Assembly (NCBI GenBank): GCA_035079385.1
Contig: JAVHKY010000003.1
Span: forward strand, 16,031,001-16,095,000
Reading direction: 5' to 3'
DNA: 64,000 bases
Source of the DNA: Aspidiotus rigidus
Lineage: Eukaryota > Arthropoda > Insecta > Hemiptera > Diaspididae
The stretch's first letter is position 1. Each line of letters begins with the position of its first letter. The position numbers were made by a program, and so were the translations under genes. Below the pieces are notes generated by a model. It was not told the DNA's origin, did not search any database, and saw nothing but the letters and a program-made list of their open reading frames with translations. Shown here piece after piece: positions 22,914 through 34,258 of this stretch.

Positions 22914-25226
22914 GCTTGTTGATTCTCACAATGGCGCCATTTTCTTTCAGCTCGATACCGACTGCCGACATCCGGCAGTCGTTTGGATTTCGTATCCAAA
23001 TTCTTTCATATTACCAGATAAATTTATGTGAAATCGGATGCCGTATTAGCTACATCCCATCACATCTGGTATAGATGCATGTACGTCCATGCCTTGTAAT
23101 AATTACCTAGTAAGTTATTTTAATGATTCGAAGAATCAACCTTCATCATTCAATACTATTACTTTTAGGAAACAACTCGCGCGATACCTACAGTCGTTTA
23201 GATTTGACAGCCAATCAAGCGAACACCAGATGTATAATCCATTTAAGTGCACGTGTACAAGAAATGCAAAACAGTTGACAAAATTATGCGAGATTGATGT
23301 ATCAGTTTTGGTACACAAACACGTACGTCCAAGAAATGGTCCAAAATATAGATAGCTCGTAAGTCTACAAAAGTTATTAATAATTGACCTTCGATATCAA
23401 GTATTGATTGTAATCCTTGAATTAAAGATGAAAATGCATACCTCAACACTTACGGTATCGATGTGCACTTTGAGGAAAGCAAGGAAGACAGTGACAAGCA
23501 CGTTTACGACAAAGTTGGAGACAAGAGATGTACCCAATACGCATTGATTAAAAAGTCGTTTATCCGAGGTGAGTTTGAAAACAAGAAACTTTCAACGAGA
23601 AAGCCTTCAATTTCATCTCGAACCCTACTCATAGAGTTTGTTGTCGTAGTGTTTCAAAAGGGATATGATTATTTCACTATTCAGTTTGCGATTTGATAGG
23701 ATTTTTAACTCATCAGGGAAGATTGTACACCTGAGAAATCGAACGAAGATATGCCAAACGATCTGCCCGATATGGAGAATTGGAGCAACTGTGAAAAACA
23801 AAAAGAACTTACGAAACAGAAAATATCTAAAAACCCAAGAGTTCGAGAGCGGACACTAGCTTTCAGGTCGAATTTCATGATAATGAAGAAGGCGATATAT
23901 TGACCCATGTTTGTGGTATCGATGTGAGCACGAGAGACAATCCATCACAAGTCCGAGTGAGAAAAGTGAGAAATTCCAAAATATTATTACTGTTGACTTA
24001 TTATTATTTCTCTTTTTCCCACTTATCGGCGTTCTCATGGAAAAGTTGAGTCTGTGATTGGGTGACGTGTTTGGTAATTTTATTGGATCCCAAGCCTAAT
24101 CTACAAAACTTGGGCGTCATTCTATACTATTCACGAATTTTTGCTAGAAAAAAGAATTTAGGCTTCCTCTTAAAATCTCGTTCAAAGATAATATTTTTAG
24201 TAACAACCAAGGGGAGTCGGTTTCTCTTGATCGCGTTCACTCATCATTTAGGTCCCATCATTTACAGGTCACTTTCTTGAAACCCTTACCTTGAAGAATT
24301 TTTAGTAATGGATAATAACGAGGATCGGTTTTCAATTCACACCCTACCTTGTCGATGGTCGATTTTACTCCTCGCACTTGCCAGTTTTCAAGGATTGATT
24401 TTTTGTGTCTTATTTCGTCTGTTTGATGGTGTTTATTTGTAAATCGATGCACCTACAATGTTTATAAAATTTTGATGAGAAATTCGAATTGGTTTTTCGG
24501 TTCTGCTGTGCTGTTTGCAATGCCATTCGAAGGCTAAATATTAATTTGTTATCGAATTTTTTTCAGTTTGGAGTCAACCAAGCTTGAAAGTTTTATGGTA
24601 ATTTGATTGTTTCATCACGTTAATATCTAACGCTTTCCCGTATACGTGAACTGGTTTTTTACGTTCAGTTTTCAGAAGAAAAAATTTGCCCTAGTTATGT
24701 CTATTCAATTACTGTTTTCATTTTTTCATTATTTGCATTAATGTTGTCTGTATCTCAATTGTGCATCTTTACTTTGTTTTCCCCCGTATGGAAATTCTGC
24801 CTCCTCTCCATTAAAATTGAAAATAATTTTAGCTGGTCTCGCAGTTCTAATTGGAGTTCCACCTTCCATACCTGAAATTTCAATTAAATATAGGTAAAAA
24901 CACTAGATCTTGCGTTGTTTCAATATTAAATTGTTCCAGATTGTTTATCATTGTACTGGCAGCAGTTAATTATTTTATTCGTAAAAGTATGATGAAACTC
25001 AAGAATACAGTGTACTGAAAAAGTAAAATGTACTCTCTTCAGTAACTTCTGTCCGGGCGAAGCCTTTTTCATTTTTTTTTTTTTTCAATTTTACAAGTTC
25101 TCGCGTGTATTAGGGTTTTAAGCTTGATGGTGAATCAAATATAGATGCGTTGGATCTAATTTCCTGTGTTTAGATGAGAGACGTTGTTTTGAATGGATTG
25201 AGGTCATTGGCGAGAGTTGTTTAAAT
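22914..25226 (-). repeat. Right arm of the ~2.3 kb inverted repeat
   Basis: Reverse complement of 1-2305. The inner edge is at 22914 (gcttgttgattctcac). The outer match runs to at least 25226 and cannot be followed further because the window starts inside or at the edge of the partner. Differences from the other arm are scattered substitutions and a shorter A/T run (about 25073-25085). The short frames here mirror those of the left arm and are not recognised. Confidence 0.9.
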
Positions 25227-25399
25227 GGATGGTAAAATCTGATGGGTCCGGCAGAGAGGACCTGAAGATAAGCTTGCAAAATGTGGGTGGCTATTACAGG
25301 AGAACTGAGATTATGGTATACACATGATGACGAAGATGCGTTTTCTTTATTGAAATGTCTTCTTCCTTATCTCCAATTTTTATTCCCAACCATTTTTTT

Positions 25400-25745
25400 T
25401 TTAAATTGTTTAAGTACTCAAAATGGTTCTTTGTATGGTGTTTCAAGCGGGCGTTGGACTGTTCCTACTCTTACATAAACATGTGTTACATCCTTAAGAT
25501 CTGAATGGACAAATATTTTTTTTTCCTTTGCAGATGTTGAGGAAAACTGGGTGTAAATTTTGGAAGGCGTGGCAAAATTTTTAGACATACTCATGAAAGT
25601 CAACTATCTTGCCCTCCTCCGTATTTTTGATGAAATCTCCTGGTAGCCTGAGGGTGATTTCCAAAGCAAACTCCGCACAAGATGTCCCTGAATTGTCTTT
25701 AGGGGCGGCGCGAAGTCTCAATAATTTCCTATTTCAGACTGCTTA
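25400..25745 (-). mobile_element. Degraded Ty3/gypsy-type retrotransposon fragment (integrase C-terminal part)
   Basis: Translated leftward in two frames, this stretch resembles the end of a Ty3/gypsy pol. A segment like the integrase region before the C-terminal module (ALEITLRLPGDFI, HEYV, CHAFQNLHPV) is followed in another frame by the characteristic VHSDLKDVTHVYVRV and PLETPYKEPF. Frame changes and stops make it non-functional. No LTRs are seen nearby. It abuts the outer end of the right inverted-repeat arm. Confidence 0.7.
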
Positions 25746-28095
25746 TTTCGATTATACCGTCGGCCTCGGATTTACACCCAGTTGTCTTTATGTGTTGTCC
25801 TTCAGACAATTTCTTTGTAATTGTAATATCTCCCAACAAGTGAAAAATTTCTTGCATTTTATTTAAATTGTTTATTACTCGTATTGTCACTATCTTTATT
25901 TTTTAATCATGAAATCAACCTTTTCAGGATTTCCTTGATCTATGACAACCGACTTAATGATGACCATGCAGTCAGCAATGTGTACCACAAGAACATTGGC
26001 TGCAACGCGAGTAGTCTGATGGAAGAGAACGTTATGATTTTGATAGATTGTCATACCACAATTTCACATAATATTATAAACTTATTTTGCGTGTACTTCT
26101 CTTGTAGTTCACAGAATTTCAAATATAAAATCAAATGAACCTATAATTGAATAGTGTTCTTCATTTGCAATATCATTTTTTTCTCTTTCAAAAGTTAATT
26201 TACTCAGTGAAGTAGGTAAATGAGATTTCCTATGTTGATAGAAAGTTGATTGATATAAACGTAGTTCACACCTATTTTTAAAAAAGACAATTATGTGACT
26301 GTGCTAAATGAGCAGTTGAAAAATGAGTTATTACCTAGTATCAAAGGCTTTCTAATTTTATCAAGAACTTCTCAAGTACAATAAGCACTTTGTTTGATTT
26401 TGAGGGATAGACAGATAGCGAGATATTCATAGCGCACCCACCACATACTTTTTCACATTACAGAAAATTTTCTTCAGTACCTATTCAAGTTGATAATTGT
26501 TGCCCGTAAGAATATTGTATAATATGTGACCAGCAGTTTGTAAATCCAACTCTTCTATTTTACAAACTTCCTAGACCGTGTACAACGCGCCTAGAGAGTT
26601 TATAAATTACCTAGGCATTGAAAAACAACCGACAAATTTCTAAAAGAAATACAGTAAAGACGCATCCGTTCATTTTAAATAGGTTCATGTACAAGTTTCA
26701 AACATTTTTTCCGTCACAAAAAAAAAAATATAAGGAAAAAAAATGTTTTAATGAATGATTATTGAATGAAGATACAGGTTGAGTGAGGTTCACTCATCTT
26801 TCCTTAGTACCAGTAGGGACAAGATTTTATGATAAAACAAGAGGTAACTTACTGACTTGTATTTTGCCATCGAGGAGGTGAAATTATTAAAAAGTACTGG
26901 AACATGTACAATGAATCCTTTGTAGTGTTTGACGTCCTGCATAATCTGGCTCATCAAAGAGGATAAGCCAATTAGTATATGAAGCATTGTATATCTAGTT
27001 ACTCAAAGGGCTGTCTTTTCGGCTATAAAAAAAGAACGACAGCTCCTTAACAAAGTTGAACGAGGAACGCTGGGAACCTATTTTATGAGTCAAATTGGAT
27101 TTGGTATCGAGAATTCAAGGAGGCCTAGACGAACTATGAGCCTAGTACAATATAGTTCGAGAGTCAAAATATTTAACAGAAAATTTATTCCATGGGAGGT
27201 TATTTAGAAATTTGCCTTGCGCTGTCCTGATAAAAACTTGAAAAAATTTCTACTCTCGAGCTATATATGATAGGAAGGGGGAAAATTAAACGAATACGTT
27301 CTTCTAAGTTACGGTTATCCATAATAATAGCGAAAATAATAATACTCCAAAGGGAGACTAAACAATGCAAACCGTCGAGAAAATTAAAACAACGTGCGCT
27401 TTCAGTTAATAAACTATCTTCAGGACTAAAATGAAAGCAACTGACGAATGGAGGAGAGAAAGAAGGTATTCATATTGACCAAACGAGAAATCCCGCTATG
27501 AATCATAAACCAGTTCAATCAGGCCATCTTCCAGGATCTACAATTCAATTACAGTGATGTCATTGGTATTGAGATCACGCATTATCCTTATAATTATGCT
27601 CAAGCACTTACCATAGGAGTTCTCATTATGGAGGAGCCTTTCCGATCCCTCACGGAAACTGTGGCCGCTATATTAAATGATCAGCAAAAGCCAACTCCCC
27701 TAAGTCTCCCTTATTTCAAGACTTCAGGTGCTCAGCTCCTCCCACCTTCATTTGGCGGCTGGTCTCACCAATATAAAAGCCTCCACCATCACTACATTCC
27801 ATCTTGTAAAGACCACGCCCTCATCAACGAGAATGGGATTAATCAGCCTCACAAGCAACCCTTAACATGAGGTAGGGTTGTAAAACGCTGGACTGAAGCC
27901 CTGCGGGCGGAAGGTCTGAGCAAGTTGGGGGGAGGACTTCCCCAGGAAATGGGAGACAGATCCAACACATACAACCATCACGGATCACATCTGGGGGGAA
28001 AAAAGTGATGAAATCCAGAATGCTCCTTGTAAGTTTCCTCCAAACCATCACATCAACATCGACACTGACCCCATTCACTCTGGCCAGGTGTTTTA
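25746..28095. other. Accessory intergenic DNA with repeat fragments
   Basis: No credible host gene. A segment at about 27290-27365 matches, with small indels, part of the R1-like remnant at about 48935-49010 (shared tacgttcttct, ttacggttatccata and atactccaaaggga), so it is another scrap of that family. Another segment at about 27040-27100 resembles 57570-57640 (gaacgaggaac…gggaacct). The open frame 27628-27870 is not recognised. Confidence 0.45.
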
Positions 28096-29080
28096 CCCAT
28101 AATTTATTGGAAAATTTCATCTTGGTCTTACAAGGGACTTCATTTTTGCTAAGCTATGACATATGGACTAGTACTTGACCTGAATTAGGAGACAGAATTA
28201 TTCCCAGCTGAACTATAACAGTACAGTAGGAAGATTATGGGTGAACATAGAGTGTCAACCCATAATTTATTGGGAAAATTCATCTTGGTCTCACTAGAGA
28301 CTTAATTTTTGTTAAGCCTTGACATAGGGACTCGTACATGACCAGAATTGGGAAACAGTATCATTTTCAGCTAAACTTCAACATTACAGTAGAAAGGTTA
28401 TGGGTGACAGGCCCTGATGGGTGAACGTGGAGTGTTGAACCATAATTTATTGGAAAAATTCATCTCGGTTTTACAAGAGACTTCATTTTTGCTAAGCTAT
28501 GACATAGGGACTAGTACCTGACGAGAATTAGGAAACAGAATTATTCCCAGCTGAACTGTAACTGTACAGTAGGAAGATTATGGGTGAACATAGAGTGTTA
28601 ACCAATAATTTTTTGGAAAACTTCATCTGGCTTTTACAAAAGGCTTCATTTTTCCTAAGCTCTGACATAGGGACTAGTACTTGCCCAGAATTGAGAAATA
28701 GAATTATTTCCAGCTGAACTGCAACAGTACAGTACAAAGATTATGGGTGAACATAGAGTGTTAACCCATAATTTATTGGGAAAATTCATCTTGGTCTCAC
28801 TAGAGGCTTCATTTTTGTTAAGCCATGACATAGGGACTCGTACATGACCAGAATTGGTAAACAGTATTATTTTCAGCTAAACTTCAACATTACAGTAGAA
28901 AGATTATGGGTGAACATAGATGGTGACCCATAATTTATTGGAAAAACTCATCTTAGTCTTACAAGAGACCTCATTTTTGCTAAGCTATGATATAGGAACT
29001 AGTACTAGACCAGAATTAGGAGATAGAATTATTCCCGGCTGAACTGTAACAGTACAGTAGGAAGATAATGGGAGTAGTAC
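28096..29080. repeat. Tandem array, six copies of a ~161 bp unit
   Basis: Each unit starts with (c)cataatttattgg and continues through catcttggt, cttcatttttgctaagc, tgacatagggact, cagaatta, cccagctgaact, acagtag and attatgggtgaacatagagtg. Copies start near 28096, 28259, 28440, 28602, 28765 and 28927. Spacing is 161-163 bp except for the second copy, which is longer by ~18 bp owing to an insertion. Copies diverge by roughly 5-15% by eye. No long open frame spans the array. It behaves as a small satellite or minisatellite block. Confidence 0.9.
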
Positions 29081-29089
29081 AGGCGGGTC

Positions 29090-29760
29090 TTTGGTACACT
29101 TTCCCTATGATAAAAACTCATTAAATTAACAAAAAATACACTCCAAAAAAAAATTAACGCACAAACGTTTCCGAAAACATTCAGACATTATTTTACTTGT
29201 TTCTCATACTTTTTTCCGGAGAAAATCACCGACCTGGCATAAGAAAGTAGACTTTTAAAAATTATAATTTTTCTAGACTGCATATTTGTTCTGACTTGTA
29301 TTTGAGACTTTTTTCAGAGAAACATCACAGATCTGTTATTTTACAAAGAATTGTACTTCAAAATTCATCAGCGTCTTTAACCCACTCACCCATTCACTCT
29401 ATGACAAAAATTCATTAAAATAACAGAAAATACACTCCAAAAAAAAATTAGCGCACGAACGTTCAGTCAAAAATCAATGTGAATATTTACTTATATTTTG
29501 CTATTTTTAGCATCATTTTAACCTTTCTTGAAGAAACCAGAAATATTAAGGTAGGTACCTAGGAATTTAAACCACTAAGGGGTACCAAAGGAATGGTGGA
29601 TAGTGGGTTGTTAGGACAATCAATCAATTCAGTAATATTTCTCCTAAATGAGTATCAAAATAGGGAAAATACACTTCAATGAAAAAAATTACCGCACAAG
29701 TATTCAGTCAACGTTCAAACAGAAATGAGTGTGATTTCCGTAGGTTAATCAGTGATATTC
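29090..29760. repeat. Degenerate tandem repeats of ~290 bp
   Basis: The block atgataaaaactcattaaa…caaaaaatacactcc…gcacaaacgttc recurs near 29105, 29400 and 29650 with increasing divergence. It directly follows the 161 bp array and lies downstream of the secreted-protein gene. No coding function is seen. Confidence 0.6.
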
Positions 29761-29783
29761 ACCGATATTTAGTCAATTTTCAA

Positions 29784-32700
29784 TCAAAATGATTGATTTT
29801 CCAGGGCCCGTGATGCCGACCCCTGAATTTCTGTGTGAAGATTTTCGAATATCTAAGGAAATTTAAGAAGTTCATACATTTTGTATCAATTCTAATACTC
29901 AAAAACAGAAAAATGTCTATGGAGTAACTTAATACTATAAGTTCCATCGCATGTTTCTCCCAGATTACACTGCACAGTTTCTAGGTGTCACACGGAATCA
30001 ACACGGAATCAATCTCACGAGCATTTTCTCTCTTTTCAACCAAGCATGATTCTGCAACAATTATGATACTACGTTCACAGATGTTTTCAAGAAAAAAAAA
30101 CGTGACCAATAAATATGTAATTCATCATACATTATTAAATGCCTCCACGGCGATATTGACGTGGTCAAACTCGACTTTGATAGAATGCGAATCCATGTTT
30201 CTGTCACAATTAATTTCCACTGATTTTATCCCACTTGATGTAGGGAAGAACTAAACAATATGAAGTTGTTTCACATTAACTTAAAATTCAAATATTTACC
30301 TATGGGTAAATTATGAAGAAGTGAGGAAATTTAAGAAGTTCATACATTTTGTATCAATTCTAATACTCAAAAACAGAAAAATGTCTATGGAGTAACATAA
30401 TACTATAAGTTCCATCGCATGTTTCTCCCAGATTACACTGCACAGTTTCTAGGTGTCACACGGAATCAACACGGAATCAATCTCACGAGCATTTTCTCTC
30501 TTTTCAACCAAGCATGATTCTGCAACAATTATGATACTACGTTCACAGATGTTTTCAAGAGAAAAAAACGTGACCAATAAATATGTAATTCATCATACAT
30601 TATTAAATGCCTCCACGGCGATATTGACGTGGTCAAACTCGACTTTGATAGAATGCGAATCCATGTTTCTGTCACAATTAATTTCCACTGATTTTATCCC
30701 ACTTGATGTAGGGAAGAACTAAACAATATGAAGTTGTTTCACATTAACTTAAAATTCAAATACCTATGGGTAAATTATGAAGAAGTGAGATAAATTACCT
30801 CCATCACATCCTGTTCCGTAATGTTCAATTTGGCAGGAAATTTTCCTTTCGTAGGTGTCATTTCAACACATGAATAATTAGCCACGGAGTCTTCAACAAA
30901 AATTTCAAAAATTTGCATTTCGTTATGAATACATATCAGGTCTAGCTAAAAGTCAGGTATCAAGGTACTATACCTTGAAACACGTCGTTTCCTGTGGGTA
31001 TAGGTACTTCCATTGATATGATTTCCAACGCTGTCAAAAACTTTGGGTCATGTGGTATTCTTAATACATCCATTGCTTTCAATCTGTCAGATCGAGAACC
31101 ATTTCGTAACATCGAGAGAGTTTCTGAATCAGTCTCACCGTGACTTGGATCGTCAGATTCGGTTTTGTAGATTTGCCGAAGGCATTCGGAAAACATTCTT
31201 ATACTTTTTTGGGGATCATTTGGATCATATTTCATCAGAACTTCATCGCGAATTGTAGAAACTTCTGGGTTTCCGGAATTTAATATTATGACCCAACGTT
31301 CGGCACGAGTTTTTGGTTTATTTTTGTTCTTTGGCCAAAGATCATTTTCTAGATATGCGATTCGGCTGCGTGCTGTGAGGGCCACTCTGTATTTACTTTC
31401 ATATTTCTGTAAACATGTATATTAAAAACGTCTCTTCATACCTGCAGTAACTCATGAATACGAGATGAAATAGGGAAACCAGATAAATTAAAACTCATCG
31501 AACCGAAAAGATGAAAAATTCGAGAACAGAAAATAGGCTCACAATTATCTCGTCCCAAAAAATTCTCATCGGCAAAAACACGTGCGATATTCGCACAGCT
31601 ACTTTTTCGAATGAAAAAAAAAAATTGCGAGAAATTTCAAGGAGCATAACGAGTTTGAATGAACTATCCACTGAAATGTTTTGACCCTCTCAAAAGTTTA
31701 TCTTACCCTTTCAGGTTACAAGAAAAAAACTATGACTTACTTTTTGGGTCTTTACCGCTCCTAATTCTATGCCCTTGGCAGCCACTTTTTCTTCCTTTTC
31801 AAGACGTGCCTCTACTTTACCCTCACGACTCATCGGGAAAAAATACGTCGTAAAAGCTACTCTTTCAATTGGAAAACTCTCAATTCCAATTCGTCATCAC
31901 GAATTTCGAATAACTTATCCCCTGGAATGATTCTACGCACTCGAATTTTTCCCTAATATCCTTTCGGACTGCAGTCTGATGAAATGAGAGAGAATGGCCA
32001 AAAAATCTGATAAAGAAAAGTAGGCTCATAGCTTTATCACGTGAACACCGAATGGCATCTAGAATTTATCTCGACTCACTGGGAAGAACACGTCATGAAG
32101 ACTTTCAAATGAAAAAATTTGAAGGAATTTCAACTCGTCATGACGAATTTTGAATAACTCATTTCCTGAAATGATTCTGCTCACCAAACTTTTTCCGACA
32201 GCCTTTCAGAGTGTGGTTTGACGAAATATAAGAGGATTTTGGCTTACTTTTTGAGTCTCAATGGCTCCTTTTTCTACCAAAGTGTCGGTATTAAGAATAT
32301 TCGTTCCAATTTCGAAAAACCTTACCCTAACCACGGAAATGATTCTACCCTCCTAAATTTCCACTTTTATTCCTTCTTACATTGCAGTGTCTGTTGAAAT
32401 GCACAAAAATTACGACTTTCTTTTCTCTGTCTCACCCAATTAGCTTTCTAGACTAGTCTGCTCAGGTACACAGAAATGATGATGCTTTTTCTCCTTTTTC
32501 CCCCATCATGATATCAATCTTCATATGAATAAGAGGTAAAAAGTATTCAGCTGATTCATGATTGAAAATCCACTCAAATTTTCTTCTTCTCAAGTATTCA
32601 TCTTCTTAATCACGTCATCGGCTGCAGGTTGGATCAACGTTAAATTTTCTTTCGATTTTTGGTTACGTGATACGAAAATCAGATTACTAAGATTCGATGA

Positions 32701-33418
32701 AAGACGAAAAAAAACGAAAAAAGATACGCTAGATATCGCTCTCAAGCGTTATCATGACCTACAAAATCAAAGACGTCTGAAAGCCTGTACACGTATACAT
32801 TCGAGAAAGAAAAAGATTATTCGTTCCAATTTTGAAGAACCTTACCCTATCCACGGAAAAGGTTCTACCCTCCAACATTTCCACTTTTATTCCTTCCTAC
32901 ACTGCAAATCTGTCAAAATATGCACGGAAATAAGATTTACTTTTTCATTCTGGAGTGCTCCTATCCTTCTATCCTTTTGAGACAGTTCCGCCTTGTGATT
33001 TTTCTTCTCTATGATATGCTTCTTGACGAATCGTTTTACATCTGAGCCTGCATTTTCCATTCCTTCCAATTCGAGGAGTTCTTGGGCTTCCTAAAAATCC
33101 AGAAAAATAATGTTCTAAAAGGTTCTGCTAATGCAGAAATTTCAACAGGATTTACACTTACCATACTTAAGGCACTTCTTGTAGTAACCGATTTTTCAGT
33201 TATGATTGATTCAGTAGTATTTTTCGAGTCGGACGATGCTTCGTCTTCCTAAAAGTCCAGAAAAATAATGTTTCAATTACCACACACGTCGAAAATCCAA
33301 GTCAAAGTTTATTGGTACTTACTTTTTCGTTGCTGAATATCGAATTCTGAGAAATACAACCATTCACCAAATAACAGATTGAGAAATAACAGGAGACAAA
33401 CGTAATTGAACGACTCAT
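29784..33418 (-). CDS. Predicted secreted protein of unknown family, modular, at least nine exons
   Basis: Minus-strand model: exons 33418-33323, 33248-33162, 33090-32941, 31821-31741, 31406-30974, 30941-30799, 30718-30599, 30250-30131 and 29852-29784, in frame, 432 aa. Exon 1 encodes a signal peptide (MSRSITFVSCYFSICYLVNG, cleavage near CISQ). Exons 2-4 are short, acidic then lysine/glutamate-rich, probably coiled coil. The large exon carries a helical charged region (about residues 141-280) without a family I know. Exons 6-8 look beta-rich with single cysteines, and exons 7 and 8 are near-identical 40-codon copies inside a 468 bp tandem duplication. Almost every border is phase 0, so units can be added or lost without breaking frame. 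The exon at 31821 has a weak acceptor. A further degenerate unit at about 32248-32300 (ending in a good donor) and the choice of last exon are uncertain. A salivary or venom-like effector is possible but not shown. Confidence 0.5.
29858..30793. repeat. 468 bp tandem duplication, two near-identical copies
   Basis: Copy 1 starts near 29858 and copy 2 near 30326, both with gaaatttaagaagttcat. Corresponding points are exactly 468 bp apart (for example the exon edges 30250 and 30718). I see only a handful of differences, including one in an A-run and a short deletion of tattta near the end. Each copy carries one 40-codon exon of the minus-strand secreted-protein gene plus flanking intron. Confidence 0.92.
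31470..32940. repeat. Diverged internal duplications within the secreted-protein gene introns
   Basis: Segments recur inside the locus. 32304-32400 resembles 32821-32925 (ttcgttccaatttt, ccttaccct, ttctaccctcc, tttccacttttattcctt). About 31890-32000 resembles 32140-32230 (acgaattt, gaataact, cctgaaatgattct). About 31490-31545 resembles 32000-32060. This indicates repeated exon-plus-intron duplication followed by decay of some exons. Confidence 0.6.
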
Positions 33419-34258
33419 TGTCATTCCAATAAATGAATTATGATTGAATAAAACAAAATCAACGATGTAATAATCTCAAAACTACCCCATCTGAGCGACT
33501 GCGACTGGCTACAGCTTATACTTGAAGTACAGAAGAATCTCTCAAGACGTAATCTAACATTCCGTATCTCATACAGAATCCATGGTGTAGGCTATCTTAA
33601 TGTGAACCGACTTCTGTAGGCTATTGAAATGTGAAGAATAATGCCTCGAGAAGTGTGTAGCCGAACCAGATTTTTGATTTTGATATCTTTTCGTAATTGA
33701 ATCCGATAAGTAAGTGCGATACGCAGCTACAGCACATATGTATATGCTGACGGTCATGAATTCCTTTCTCTCTTTTCAACGCATAGCAAAACGTGATAAT
33801 TCCTTTTCTCTCTAACTAATAGTGTCTCATGGACTCTCGATCCTTTTCGGAGTGTCTGTATGTGGTCTGTATACAGTATGAATTTCGTATACCGATGTTA
33901 CAATTCTTTTCTTTTTTCAACACACAGCGAAACGTTATAATTCCTTCTCTCTCTTTTACTAACGCTGTCTTACGTACGCATCAATACTCAATACTTGGGT
34001 GTTTTAGAATGGTCCAAGGTTCCAGAGTTCCAGCTTCCAGCAAGACGTTATTTTATAGAAAAAGGGTCGTTGACTCGTTGATGTTTACAATATAGCGAAA
34101 CGAATACCATTATCAGTAAAATCATCTAGGACTTTCAGCAGCAGCCGCAGACCGCAGTAGTTGTGAGCGATGGTTAAAATTCGAATATTGAGGAACTATT
34201 ATAAATAAATAATTCAGAATTCTGGTAGCGCATTCCGTAATCTCACGAAAAATTAACG
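33419..34258. other. Divergent upstream region between the secreted-protein gene and NELFCD
   Basis: About 840 bp between divergent genes. It contains an imperfect duplication: ctctcttttcaacgcatagc with its downstream sequence at about 33765-33840 recurs as ttttttcaacacacagcg at about 33905-33980. No coding exon is recognised. Confidence 0.4.

Noticed and set aside
28528..28737. 69-codon frame in the 161 bp array
   Set aside because: It spans repeat units and is broken in the other copies.
30960..31385. A stand-alone 141 aa gene on the minus strand
   Set aside because: The frame extends upstream to a strong acceptor (gtttacag) and has a donor before its stop, so it is an internal exon of the secreted-protein gene.
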